Part shown: in pieces, positions 18,132 to 26,077 of the stretch | Layout of the letters: every line of letters starts with the position of its first letter | Numbering within the stretch: the stretch's first letter is position 1 | From: Parabacteroides johnsonii DSM 18315 | GTDB taxonomy: Bacteria; Bacteroidota; Bacteroidia; Bacteroidales; Tannerellaceae | Length of the DNA: 64,000 nt | NCBI RefSeq assembly: GCF_025151045.1 | Contig: NZ_CP102285.1 | Coordinates: 1,798,001-1,862,000, forward strand | Direction of reading: 5' to 3' | Position numbers and translations under genes: made by a program | Notes under the pieces: model-generated | Databases searched by the model: none | Seen by the model: only the letters and a program-made list of their open reading frames with translations | Told to the model about the DNA's origin: nothing

Positions 18132-18347
18132 CAACAAAGACAAGCTAAGAATGGGTAGCAGGCTCCTCCCAAAACAAAAACGCCGCCTTTCTTCCCATAA
18201 ATAAAGTGAAGCTCAACTAAATGATTAGTTTTGCATCAGAAGTAGTAAGGATTTATCAATGCTAATAGAGTAATATAGTCTTTAGGCTATCAGATTTAGG
18301 CCAAAAAAAGGAGGATGTCCCAGTGATGAGACATCCTCTTCTTTTTA
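18132..18347 (+). ncRNA. possible small RNA (promoter and terminator only)
   Basis: The 314-bp gap between the regulator and the DUF4293 gene has a plus-strand TAACTTTG box at 18124-18131. About 180 bp later comes a hairpin (GAGGATGTC/GACATCCTC) with a T-rich tail on the plus strand at 18311-18347. No open frame of note lies between. A short palindrome AACTAA-ATGA-TTAGTT is inside. The hairpin equally serves the minus-strand DUF4293 gene, so the RNA is only a candidate. Confidence 0.2.
18303..18341 (-). terminator. intrinsic terminator of the bamD-rpoZ-DUF4293 unit
   Basis: The minus strand reads GAGGATGTCTC, a loop, then GGGACATCCTC followed by seven T, 20-60 bp after the DUF4293 stop. The stem is about 9 bp. 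The plus strand also has a T-rich tail, so it may work in both directions. Confidence 0.85.
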
Positions 18348-18362
18348 TATAATCCGAAATAA

Positions 18363-18824
18363 TTATCTCAGACGATCCAAAGAACGCACCAGCGCTTCAT
18401 CCGCCCCGATATTGCGTATAGCCAGATAATCCAGAATCAGACTGACCAGCGGAAAAGAAAAGGCGATCTTCAGGCTTAATGAGAATATCTCCTTTTGATT
18501 ACCCAGATTCCAGTAAAAAAATGCAAAAAGGCCGTAAAAGCCTAACATTAAAATCGCATTAAATATGCAGAGGCGTATTTGAAGGATTCTTTTCTTAAAC
18601 AGGAAGATAGTCAAAAGAGCCAGCAAAGAGATCACGATTGCCAAAGCAAACAGTCCCCATGTGGGATAAATAAGTTCCGGCTGAGCAGCCATCGTACTGA
18701 TACCGGTTGCATCAAAAGTAAACAACTGGTCACCCGACTGCAACACAGCAAGCGGTAAAAACAGAATGGCAATCGTCAATGCCACTATAATAAGCAAATA
18801 AACCGTTTGTATTCTCTGTAACAT
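18363..18824 (-). CDS. DUF4293 family membrane protein
   Basis: A 153-residue protein with four hydrophobic helices (starting VYLLIIVALTIAILFLPLA and later LFALAIVISLLALLTIFLF), matching the Bacteroidetes DUF4293 family of unknown function. Starting at 18824 gives MLQRIQTVYLL, the conserved family beginning. The frame is open further upstream, but the extra residues (IIVNCQLIVNC) come from an intergenic AATTGACAATT repeat. It is the last gene of the bamD-rpoZ-DUF4293 unit, an arrangement that suggests an envelope role, though no function is known to me. Confidence 0.88.
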   Translation of the reverse strand: MLQRIQTVYLLIIVALTIAILFLPLAVLQSGDQLFTFDATGISTMAAQPELIYPTWGLFALAIVISLLALLTIFLFKKRILQIRLCIFNAILMLGFYGLFAFFYWNLGNQKEIFSLSLKIAFSFPLVSLILDYLAIRNIGADEALVRSLDRLR

Positions 18825-18830
18825 AATAAA

Positions 18831-18911
18831 ACAATTGACAATTAATTGACAATTGACAATTATTAGATGATGCTCACCAACCGTCAATTATCAATTATCA
18901 ATTGTCAATTC
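18831..18911. repeat. AATTGACAATT repeat forming an inverted repeat between rpoZ and DUF4293
   Basis: The left arm is three copies of an ATTGACAATT-type unit (18831-18863) and the right arm is the inverse CAATTATCAATTGTCAATT (about 18882-18910), around a 20-bp loop. A related copy flanks the DUF4143 ATPase promoter at 55237-55391. It separates two co-oriented genes of one operon and ends 1 bp before the rpoZ stop codon. Confidence 0.85.
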
Positions 18912-18912
18912 A

Positions 18913-19245
18913 TTAAAGGTTATTCTTTTCTTTTGCAGGGTTCTTATAATATACCTTACCATCTTCATACTCCTTAGCTGCGATCAAGGTCGGTTTCGGG
19001 AGTTTTTCATAGTAACGTGAAATCTCAATCTGTTCTCTGTTTTCAAAAACTTCTTCCAAATTATCATTATAGGAAGCAAATTCCTGGAGTTTTTTTTCCA
19101 GATCCTGTTTCATCTCAACAGAAATCTGATTAGCACGTTTACCAATGATTGCAACAGTTTCATACACATTATCCGTGTCTGCCGACAGCTTCATCATGTC
19201 GCGGGTAACTGTATTCGACGGAGCGTTAGTCTTTCTGTAATCCAT
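18913..19245 (-). CDS. rpoZ: RNA polymerase omega subunit, Bacteroidetes type
   Basis: A 110-residue protein matching the Bacteroidetes form of RpoZ, the small subunit that helps fold beta-prime. It begins MDYRKTNAPSNTVTRDM and contains NVYETVAIIGKRANQI, the segment equivalent to the helix that clamps beta-prime, followed by a charged helix and a YYKNPAKEKNNL tail. It lies 26 bp downstream of bamD on the same strand and is read from the same promoter. Confidence 0.93.
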   Translation of the reverse strand: MDYRKTNAPSNTVTRDMMKLSADTDNVYETVAIIGKRANQISVEMKQDLEKKLQEFASYNDNLEEVFENREQIEISRYYEKLPKPTLIAAKEYEDGKVYYKNPAKEKNNL

Positions 19246-19271
19246 ACTTACTTTATTGATTAGTTGTTTCG

Positions 19272-20081
19272 TTAATACGTATCTGTTATTCGCTTGCTGG
19301 CATAGTCGTAGAATTTCTGAACTTGTTTTACATACTTGCCTTCGGGATACTCATTCATGTAGTTGTAGTATTCATCCACGACTTCGCGGTAACGTCCCTG
19401 CAACTTTTCTTCCACACTCACTACAGCCAATTCATATTTGGCACGAATGGTATAGAACATGAACTCTTCTCTGTATTTTGAATACGGATAATTCTTAAGT
19501 GCATTTTGCGCGGTAATCACACATGAAAGATAGTTGTTTCCCATATAGGTACCCAGGTTGAAATACAACCGGACTGCTAACAGTTCTTTATAAGCGAGCT
19601 TTTCCTGCAATTCGAACATAATGTTCTGAGCTTCTTTAGCCCGTTCGCTTTGCGGATAATACTCCAAGTACAATTGCAACTGGTTAATAGCTTCATACGT
19701 TTGTGCCTGATCCAAGCGGGGATCCGGTGAATCCAAATACAATCCATAACCCGAATAATAACGGGCCAACTCGGTATACTCGCCTTTCGGATAAGTCGTA
19801 TAATAGGTATTAAAGTATTGCGAAGCAGTCTGATAGTCTTTTTGGCCGTAATAGCTTTGCGCCAACAGATACAAAGATTCTTCAGCTTGAGCGGAACCTT
19901 TGAGTACAGGCACCAGTTCATCCAGCAAAGTGGCAGACTTCGAATATTGCTTTGCATTGAAATATTTCTTTGCATACGAATATTTCAGCTCGTAGTCTGT
20001 ACTTTTCAGTATCTTGTTATACTCCCCGCAGGAAGACAACAGAACTGTAATCATCATCAATAAAAATACAACCTTTTTCAT
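19272..20081 (-). CDS. bamD: outer-membrane protein assembly lipoprotein BamD
   Basis: A 269-residue lipoprotein of the BAM complex that inserts beta-barrels into the outer membrane. It has a lipoprotein signal with lipobox LLSSC (Cys at 18) followed by tetratricopeptide-like helices, including SLYLLAQSYYGQKDYQTASQ and RAKEAQNIMFELQEKLAYK. Its length fits the family. It heads a minus-strand unit with rpoZ and DUF4293 and has its own TAACTTTG -7 box 18 bp upstream of the start. Confidence 0.94.
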   Translation of the reverse strand: MKKVVFLLMMITVLLSSCGEYNKILKSTDYELKYSYAKKYFNAKQYSKSATLLDELVPVLKGSAQAEESLYLLAQSYYGQKDYQTASQYFNTYYTTYPKGEYTELARYYSGYGLYLDSPDPRLDQAQTYEAINQLQLYLEYYPQSERAKEAQNIMFELQEKLAYKELLAVRLYFNLGTYMGNNYLSCVITAQNALKNYPYSKYREEFMFYTIRAKYELAVVSVEEKLQGRYREVVDEYYNYMNEYPEGKYVKQVQKFYDYASKRITDTY

Positions 20082-20099
20082 TCACATACTTTTAGCGCG

Positions 20100-20107
20100 C
20101 AAAGTTA
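20100..20107 (-). promoter_or_regulatory. -7 promoter box of bamD-rpoZ-DUF4293
   Basis: TAACTTTG on the minus strand, 18 bp before the bamD start, matches TAnnTTTG. Confidence 0.65.
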
Positions 20108-20147
20108 AAGTTTTCCGACAAATAAACGAAGCGCTTAACGTTAATAT

Positions 20148-20573
20148 TTACAACTTATATAAGTCACTGGCCGCAATAAGCTCCAGTTTATTGGCTTTCA
20201 GAACCTCCGCACACTTCTCCACATTATCGGGACGAATGATCACATTGGCCGCCTCACCCTGAGAAAAAGCATACATATATTCAATAAATATCCCAGCTGA
20301 AGTAATGATATCCATAGCTTTAGCCAATGCTCCCGGCTGATTGGGACAATGCAGACAAACAACATCGGCCACACTCACAGCATACAGACGATCGCGCAAG
20401 ACCTTGATAGCAGTATCCGTATCCGACACAATCAAACGCAAGATACCGAAGTCTGAATTTTCAGCTACCGTGAAAGCGGACATATTTACGCCGGCTTCAC
20501 CTAATATTTTTGCAACTTCCGTAAAACGGCCTTTCTTATTCTCCAGAAAGATAGATAACTGTTTAATTAACAT
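20148..20573 (-). CDS. tandem ACT-domain protein
   Basis: A 141-residue protein made of two ACT domains: residues 1-70 (LIKQLSIFLENKKGRFTEVAKILGEAGVNM) and 71-141 (VVCLHCPNQPGALAKAMDIITSAGIFIEYMYAF). ACT domains bind amino acids and regulate enzymes. It follows phenylacetate-CoA ligase on the same strand with a 96-bp gap, a pairing often seen in Bacteroidetes and other anaerobes. It therefore probably senses an aromatic amino acid or a product related to that ligase. It has no catalytic domain. Confidence 0.9.
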   Translation of the reverse strand: MLIKQLSIFLENKKGRFTEVAKILGEAGVNMSAFTVAENSDFGILRLIVSDTDTAIKVLRDRLYAVSVADVVCLHCPNQPGALAKAMDIITSAGIFIEYMYAFSQGEAANVIIRPDNVEKCAEVLKANKLELIAASDLYKL

Positions 20574-20583
20574 GGGGATGAAA

Positions 20584-20663
20584 TTTGATTTGTGATTTAT
20601 AATTTATAAATTCTGATTTATGATTTATGATTTATGAACTACTGATAAATCATAAATCATAAT
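20584..20663. repeat. GATTTATGATTTATGA repeat between paaK and the ACT gene
   Basis: Several GATTTATGATTTATGA-type heptamer units (20584-20636) and an inverted arm GATAAATCATAAATCAT (20644-20660), which can fold into an AT-rich stem. It fills most of the gap between the two co-oriented genes. Confidence 0.8.
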
Positions 20664-20669
20664 TCTCTC

Positions 20670-21971
20670 CTATTCCAGTCTGCGATTATCGATCACATGT
20701 TTGGCTTTACCCATACTCCGCTCGATGCTGCGTGGCTCGACAATCTTTATATCGGGTTGCAAACCGATTACGCTTTGCATACGGTTTGCGATTTTCTTCT
20801 TCAAAGCGATCATCTTGTTCATTTCGTCTGAATAAAACTCCTGACGCACTTCCACTTGAATCTGGAATGTGTCCGTATTGTTCACACGGTCAACCACAAT
20901 CAGATAATGCGGTTCGAATTCCGGCATCTCAAGAATAACCGATTCCACCTGCGACGGGAATACGTTCACACCCCGGATAATCAACATATCGTCACTACGC
21001 CCGAGAATACGTCCCATACGAACAGCCGTACGTCCACATTCGCATTTATCATAGATCAAATGCGTCAGGTCACGCGTACGGTAGCGGATCATAGGCATCC
21101 CCTCTTTTGTCAATGTCGTAAAAACCAGCTCTCCATGCTGTCCGGGTTCCACCGGTTCCAAAGTAACCGGATCGACAATTTCAGGAAAAAAATGATCTTC
21201 CCACAGATGCGTACCGTTCTGGCATTCGCACTCTCCTCCGACCCCCGGACCGCAAATTTCTGTCAGCCCATAGATATCGTATGCTTTGATATTCAACTTG
21301 CTTTCCAACTCTTTACGCATATTTTCCGTCCAAGGTTCAGCACCGAAAGCACCGACACGCAATTTGAATTCTTCCAACGGAATGCCGGACGAATGAATCG
21401 TTTCTGCCAGATATAACGCATACGAAGGAGTACAAGCCAATCCCTTAGCTCCGAAATCATGCATCAACTGAATCTGCTTCTGCGTATTACCACTACTCAT
21501 CGGGATTACCGTTCCACCGATATTCTCAACTCCGGCATGTGCTCCCAAACCTCCTGTAAACAGACCGTAACCATATGAAACCTGTACGGAATCATTCTTT
21601 GTCAAACCATAAGCAGTCAGACATCGCGCCACAACTTCAGCCCAGATAGACAAGTCTTTCCGGGTATAGCCAACAACAATAGGCTTTCCCGTCGTTCCGG
21701 AAGAGGCGTGCAATCGGACAATTTCAGACATCGGCACAGCCATCAGTCCGAAAGGATAATTATCCCGCAAGTCCTGTTTGACGGTAAACGGGAGCTTCAC
21801 TATATCATCAATAGAATGGATGTCTTCCGGGGTAATCCCCATTTCCTGCATTTTTTTACGATAGAAAGGAGAATTATGATAAGCATGTTCAACAACCCGC
21901 CTTAAGCGGATACTCTGTAATTTCCGCATTTCCTCGCGGTTCATACATTCGATAGTTTCGTTCCAAATCAT
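20670..21971 (-). CDS. paaK: phenylacetate-CoA ligase
   Basis: A 433-residue acyl-CoA synthetase that activates phenylacetate (or indole/aryl acetates) with ATP and CoA. The AMP-binding signature is LHASSGTTGKPIVVGYT (around residue 88), with YGLTEICGPGVGGECE and RYRTRDLTHLI later, and the C-terminal lysine lies in ERSMGKAKHVIDNRR. In anaerobes it processes arylacetyl intermediates from aromatic amino acid fermentation, often with indolepyruvate oxidoreductase. That enzyme is not in the window. The next gene is an ACT-domain protein. Confidence 0.95.
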   Translation of the reverse strand: MIWNETIECMNREEMRKLQSIRLRRVVEHAYHNSPFYRKKMQEMGITPEDIHSIDDIVKLPFTVKQDLRDNYPFGLMAVPMSEIVRLHASSGTTGKPIVVGYTRKDLSIWAEVVARCLTAYGLTKNDSVQVSYGYGLFTGGLGAHAGVENIGGTVIPMSSGNTQKQIQLMHDFGAKGLACTPSYALYLAETIHSSGIPLEEFKLRVGAFGAEPWTENMRKELESKLNIKAYDIYGLTEICGPGVGGECECQNGTHLWEDHFFPEIVDPVTLEPVEPGQHGELVFTTLTKEGMPMIRYRTRDLTHLIYDKCECGRTAVRMGRILGRSDDMLIIRGVNVFPSQVESVILEMPEFEPHYLIVVDRVNNTDTFQIQVEVRQEFYSDEMNKMIALKKKIANRMQSVIGLQPDIKIVEPRSIERSMGKAKHVIDNRRLE

Positions 21972-22125
21972 GGTATCAGTTCGTTATCTTTTTAATGTTA
22001 GTAGTCTAAATCAGTTGCAAAGTAATAACTTTTTTGCAAAGAAACCTTCTTTTGCTCTCCTTTTTATATACATTACACCTGATTGCTTCTACTTTAAAAT
22101 GAGAAAACTATCTATTTCCGGGACT

Positions 22126-22149
22126 TTTTGTCACATCTTGATGACAAAA
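22126..22149. promoter_or_regulatory. perfect inverted repeat TTTTGTCA-N8-TGACAAAA upstream of paaK
   Basis: An 8+8+8 dyad, 154 bp before the paaK start. The TGTCA-N8-TGACA core is reminiscent of CRP/FNR-family sites but not the same as either consensus. A minus-strand TACATTTG box at 22216-22223 lies upstream, so the dyad would be in the leader RNA or an internal operator. Confidence 0.4.
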
Positions 22150-22215
22150 TGAGACATATTCGTGTATGAAACAATTGCATTCTGACCGCAACATTCGTTT
22201 CTTTGTGTATATATT

Positions 22216-22223
22216 CAAATGTA
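22216..22223 (-). promoter_or_regulatory. candidate -7 box for paaK
   Basis: TACATTTG on the minus strand matches the consensus, but it would give a leader of about 240 nt, so its link to paaK is tentative. Confidence 0.3.
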
Positions 22224-22300
22224 AGAAGAGAAACGTTGGGAGTAAAATCATACAAGAAGAGTACACATACCCTATTACTATAAATCATGTTATACGAAGA

Positions 22301-22322
22301 GAGCCAGCTTAACAGCCGGCTC
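22301..22322. other. 9-bp hairpin in the paaK/GH92 gap
   Basis: GAGCCGGCT-GTTA-AGCTGGCTC on the minus strand (one G-U pair) without a T-run. It may end RNA reading from the GH92 side or stabilise a 3' end. The rest of the 578-bp gap (22000-22395) shows no convincing gene. Confidence 0.4.
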
Positions 22323-22395
22323 CTCCGTACTAACATCCGCTTATCGGACTAATCGTTATTTATCAATCCCAATACAACAGATTACCATCCATAAA

Positions 22396-22549
22396 CCGTT
22401 TCCTGCAAGGGGAACTACCGTTTCCTGCAAGGGGAACTACCGTTTCCTGCAAGGGGAACTACCGTTTCCTGCAAGGGGAACTACCGTTTCCTGCAAGGGG
22501 AACTACCGTTTCCTGCAAGGGGAACTGCCGTTTCCTGCAAGGGGAACGG
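22396..22549. repeat. 22-bp tandem array, seven copies, abutting the GH92 stop codon
   Basis: Seven head-to-tail 22-bp units, of which five are identical and the last two have one or two changes at the end. The shared core is GTTTCCTGCAAGGGGAAC, whose ends pair (GTTTCC with GGGAAC) so that each unit can form a short hairpin. The array begins at 22396 and ends at the base before the GH92 stop codon complement (22550). Reading on the minus strand, the array is the immediate 3' end of the mannosidase mRNA. Confidence 0.95.
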
Positions 22550-24766
22550 TTATTTATACCAGACCGGTCCCGGTTGGTTCCCCATTTCAAATTTCAATGT
22601 GTCACCATTCATAATCTGTTCATGAGTTATATAGCTCTTATCATACGGCTGACCGTTCAACTTCACAGACTGGATATAAATATTCTCACGACTTACAGCC
22701 GGAGCCAGAACCGTAAAAACCTTGCCATTTGCCAGACGCATTTTCACCTCCGGGAATATCGGGGTTCCGATCTCATATTTGCCGCTGATCGGATCGACCG
22801 GATAGAAGCCCATGGAACTAAACACAAACCAGGCTGACATCTGTCCACAATCTTCATTCCCGCAGATTCCGTCCGGAGTATTCAAATACAGGTTATGCAG
22901 GACCTCTGCCACATATTTTTGCGTCTTCCAAGGCTGTCCTACCTTATTATATAAATAAATCACATGATGGCTCGGCTCGTTGCCATGAGCATATTGCCCG
23001 ATCATACCGGTGCTGAAAATCGGCAGTTCCTCATCCGATTTCGGAACATAAGTAAACATACTATCCAATTTCTCTGCAAAACGCTCCTTGCTTCCAACCA
23101 GACCGATCAGGCCATCCAGATCCTGAGGAACAGACCAGAAATATTGCCAGCCATTGCTCTCACAAATATCTTCGGTATAATCGTCGGGACTGAAGTTTAC
23201 GGCGAAATTCCCCTTCTCGTCACGCGGCTGCATAAAAGAAGTGGCCGGATTATAAACATTCCGATAGTTCTGAGCACGTTTATAGAATTCATCGGCAATA
23301 TCTTTCTTACCCATCTTCTCTGCCATTGTTGCAATACAATAATCATCATAGGCATATTCCAATGTCTTGGATAACGACCAATTCTCCCATTTCTTCGGAT
23401 CACTGTAAGCCGGGACATATCCTAACTTCTTGTAATCGCCAATCCCCCTGTAATCGTCACGATTAGCCGTAGCGATACAGGCCTCAAGTGCTTTTTCCGG
23501 ATCGAAATTGCCGATACCTTTCAGATACGCATCCACAATGACTGGAACAGCATGATATCCGATCATCATATTAGTTTCCCAACCATACAAATTCCATAAC
23601 GGTAAAGCTCCATTCTGCTCATAGAATTTCAAGAATCCTTTGATCATATCGTTTGCACGTTCCGGTTCGGTATAGGTAAATAGAGGATGAGAAGCACGAT
23701 AGGTATCCCATAATGAAAAAGTGGAATAGTTCGTCCACCCGTCCGCTTTATGAATCTGCTGGTCCGGGCCGTAATAGGAACCGTCCACATCACTATAAAC
23801 AGTCGGAGCAATCATGGAATGATACAAGGCAGTGTAGAACTTCACCAGGTCATCGGTATCCGGACTCTTCACCTCTATTTTAGAAAGCTGCTTGTTCCAT
23901 GTCTTGGCAGCCTGCATCTGATAATAATCGAAATCATCTTTCGGAGCCTCCGCACGCAGATTCTTACCTGCTCCTTCCATACTGACACCGGATATACCTG
24001 TCGTCACCAAAATTTCCTCATCTTTCTCCGTATTGAAATCGAAACGGGCAATATAAGCCGTACCGATCCAGCCACGATCTTTCGTTACGATGGAAGTCGT
24101 GTCCATATGGCAAGCCACGAAAGGTTTTGAGAAACGAGTCTCAAAATAAACATGCTGTAAAGGAGACCAGCCCTGAGAGAAGCGATATCCCCGGATCGTC
24201 ATCGAATCGACCACTTCTATGCGCGAATCCAGCGTAAAATCCCAGTTCATCGCCTTTTTGAGATTCAAAAATACGGACGCCTCTGCTTTGGGGAACGTAT
24301 AACGTTGAACACCGCAACGTTCAGTTGCGGTCAATTCGACATTAATATTATAATCTTTCAGCAACACACGGTAATAGCCAGCCGAAGCCGCCTCATCATT
24401 GTGCGAAAAAGTCGAATAGATGCCTAAAGGAGCAGGCGCTTCCTTATACGGACGCGTCACCGGCATGAAGGAAATATCGTACAAATCACCCGCACCAGTC
24501 CCAGACAAATGAGTATGGCTGAAACCAGCGATAGTCGTGTCGGGATAGAAATACCCGGAAATACGATCCCAACCGGGAAGCCCGTTGTCAGGACTCAACT
24601 GCACCATTCCGAAAGGGACCTGCGCTCCCGGATAAGTATTACCGGTAAAATCCGTCCCGATAAAAGGATTTACATATTGTGTATAATCATCCGCCTCCTG
24701 TTGTTTTTCCGGCGTGCAGGCTGCCAGAGCCAGCAAGGAGACCGCCAATAAGGATATGTGCCTCAT
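22550..24766 (-). CDS. GH92 alpha-1,2-mannosidase lipoprotein
   Basis: A 738-residue surface or periplasmic lipoprotein of glycoside hydrolase family 92, calcium-dependent exo-mannosidases that trim alpha-linked mannose from N-glycans or yeast mannan. The signal peptide ends in the lipobox LALAAC (Cys near 17), then YVNPFIGTDFTGNTYPGAQVP. Family motifs include LWDTYRASHPLFTYTEPER, QYAHGNEPSHH and GNEDCGQMSAW. I start at 24766 because the codon at 24793 precedes the promoter box and the signal peptide begins MRHISLLA. A TATCTTTG box lies 25 bp upstream. It stands alone, without SusC/D neighbours. The gene end runs straight into the 22-bp array. Confidence 0.95.
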   Translation of the reverse strand: MRHISLLAVSLLALAACTPEKQQEADDYTQYVNPFIGTDFTGNTYPGAQVPFGMVQLSPDNGLPGWDRISGYFYPDTTIAGFSHTHLSGTGAGDLYDISFMPVTRPYKEAPAPLGIYSTFSHNDEAASAGYYRVLLKDYNINVELTATERCGVQRYTFPKAEASVFLNLKKAMNWDFTLDSRIEVVDSMTIRGYRFSQGWSPLQHVYFETRFSKPFVACHMDTTSIVTKDRGWIGTAYIARFDFNTEKDEEILVTTGISGVSMEGAGKNLRAEAPKDDFDYYQMQAAKTWNKQLSKIEVKSPDTDDLVKFYTALYHSMIAPTVYSDVDGSYYGPDQQIHKADGWTNYSTFSLWDTYRASHPLFTYTEPERANDMIKGFLKFYEQNGALPLWNLYGWETNMMIGYHAVPVIVDAYLKGIGNFDPEKALEACIATANRDDYRGIGDYKKLGYVPAYSDPKKWENWSLSKTLEYAYDDYCIATMAEKMGKKDIADEFYKRAQNYRNVYNPATSFMQPRDEKGNFAVNFSPDDYTEDICESNGWQYFWSVPQDLDGLIGLVGSKERFAEKLDSMFTYVPKSDEELPIFSTGMIGQYAHGNEPSHHVIYLYNKVGQPWKTQKYVAEVLHNLYLNTPDGICGNEDCGQMSAWFVFSSMGFYPVDPISGKYEIGTPIFPEVKMRLANGKVFTVLAPAVSRENIYIQSVKLNGQPYDKSYITHEQIMNGDTLKFEMGNQPGPVWYK

Positions 24767-24790
24767 GTTTACATACTGTTTTAGTCTTGA

Positions 24791-24798
24791 CAAAGATA
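24791..24798 (-). promoter_or_regulatory. -7 promoter box of the GH92 gene
   Basis: TATCTTTG on the minus strand, 24 bp before the start codon at 24766. It sits immediately beyond the tatAC terminator, so upstream transcription is stopped just before this promoter. Confidence 0.75.
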
Positions 24799-24799
24799 C

Positions 24800-24834
24800 A
24801 AAAAGAGACGCACAATGAAAACTGTACGTCTCTT
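24800..24834 (-). terminator. terminator of tatA-tatC
   Basis: Minus strand: AAGAGACG, a 16-nt loop, CGTCTCTT, then a T-run. It is 29 bp past the TatC stop and 2 bp from the GH92 -7 box. Confidence 0.85.
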
Positions 24835-24862
24835 CTATAACTATTTTACGATGTCCGTAGTT

Positions 24863-25738
24863 TTAGGCCGGTGCGATTTCCGTACTATTTTCATCCTCGT
24901 CATCTGTATCTTCATTCGTATCATTCTTCACAAAGAACGCACTCAATTCGAACAATCCATACAACGGGAAGAATACGATACCCAATGTGAACGGATCACT
25001 ACTCGGGGTGATAAATGCAGCAGCAACCAGCAACCCTACGATAGCATGCCGTCTGTATTTGTGGAAGAACGAACGTTTCAACAAACCGATCTTCGACAAC
25101 AACCACGACACCAGCGGCATTTCAAAAACGATTCCCATCACAAAGATCAGCATCAGGAAATTATCCATATACGAATCCAAAGAGACCTGTTCTTGTATAT
25201 TAGCACTCAACTGATAAGTTGCCAAAAAGCGCAGCGTCATCGGGAATACCATAAAATATCCGACAGCACATCCGATAAAGAACATGATTGTTCCCAAAAG
25301 AAATACCCATTTGACATTTTTCTTCTCGTTCTCATACAAAGCCGGACTGATGAACTTCCAGATTTCCCACATCAGATAAGGGAAAGTAAGCACAAGTGCC
25401 AACCAGAACGAGGTGGTCATGTGAGTAAAGAACTGAGATGCTAATCTGATATTAAACACATCCACGTGAAAATTATCATTACAGAAATCCGGCAGGACAT
25501 CAAACCACGGACTGACATTGACCAGCCATTGATTCAGATCGCACAACCATCTGTAAAAGATAAAATCGGAATAACAGGGTGCCAATACTACGCGGTCAAA
25601 TATACCATCACTACCGCGCATAAAGGCAAAACTGCCTATCGCAAAGATAAAGAGCGCTAAAAAAGAACGGAACAGAGTCCAACGAAGTGCCTCCAGGTGG
25701 TCCCAGAAGGACATTTCTTCTTGTTCTAATTCTGCCAT
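24863..25738 (-). CDS. tatC: Sec-independent translocase TatC
   Basis: A 291-residue six-helix inner-membrane protein that recognises twin-arginine signal peptides and forms the Tat core with TatA. The N-terminal motif FWDHLEALRWTLFRS holds the conserved Glu-Leu-Arg region, and the cytoplasmic loop motif FPYLMWEIWKFISPALYENEKK (in two parts) and GYFMVFPMTLRFLATY are clear. An insert in the first periplasmic loop (about residues 45-95) is typical of Bacteroidetes. The acidic C-terminal tail is NEDTDDEDENSTEI. It follows tatA by 3 bp. Confidence 0.95.
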   Translation of the reverse strand: MAELEQEEMSFWDHLEALRWTLFRSFLALFIFAIGSFAFMRGSDGIFDRVVLAPCYSDFIFYRWLCDLNQWLVNVSPWFDVLPDFCNDNFHVDVFNIRLASQFFTHMTTSFWLALVLTFPYLMWEIWKFISPALYENEKKNVKWVFLLGTIMFFIGCAVGYFMVFPMTLRFLATYQLSANIQEQVSLDSYMDNFLMLIFVMGIVFEMPLVSWLLSKIGLLKRSFFHKYRRHAIVGLLVAAAFITPSSDPFTLGIVFFPLYGLFELSAFFVKNDTNEDTDDEDENSTEIAPA

Positions 25739-25741
25739 CTT

Positions 25742-25936
25742 TTACTTTTTATCGGTATCGTCTATCTTAATGTCGTCTTCTAATCCTTTTACACCGTCTT
25801 TGAAGTTTTTCACACCCTTACCGATACCTTTCATCAGTTCAGGTATTTTTTTACCACCGAAAAGTAACAAAACAATAATGGCAATGATGATAATCTCGCC
25901 AGTTCCTAAATTTCCAAGAAATAATAATTGATCCAT
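25742..25936 (-). CDS. tatA: Sec-independent translocase TatA
   Basis: A 64-residue protein with one N-terminal transmembrane helix ([16 protein letters not shown]), the [16 protein letters not shown] amphipathic hinge and an acidic tail, the standard TatA layout. It polymerises to form the translocation pore and is paired here with tatC, 3 bp downstream, with no separate TatB. Its TATCTTTG box is 44 bp upstream. Confidence 0.95.
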   Translation of the reverse strand: MDQLLFLGNLGTGEIIIIAIIVLLLFGGKKIPELMKGIGKGVKNFKDGVKGLEDDIKIDDTDKK

Positions 25937-25980
25937 GATATTGTATAAATTAGTCGTTAATATTCCTGTTATCGATGGGG

Positions 25981-25988
25981 CAAAGATA
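25981..25988 (-). promoter_or_regulatory. -7 promoter box of tatAC
   Basis: TATCTTTG on the minus strand, 44 bp before the tatA ATG. Confidence 0.65.
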
Positions 25989-26028
25989 CAATTTGTAATG
26001 AATAGTACCCCAATTATTCTAAATTTAT

Positions 26029-26036
26029 TACCTTTG
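26029..26036 (+). promoter_or_regulatory. -7 promoter box of fabD
   Basis: TACCTTTG on the plus strand, 41 bp before the fabD ATG. It diverges from the tatAC box across only 40 bp. Confidence 0.65.
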
Positions 26037-26077
26037 TGCCATCTTAAAAAACTGAAATTAGAAAAAGATTAGAAAAA

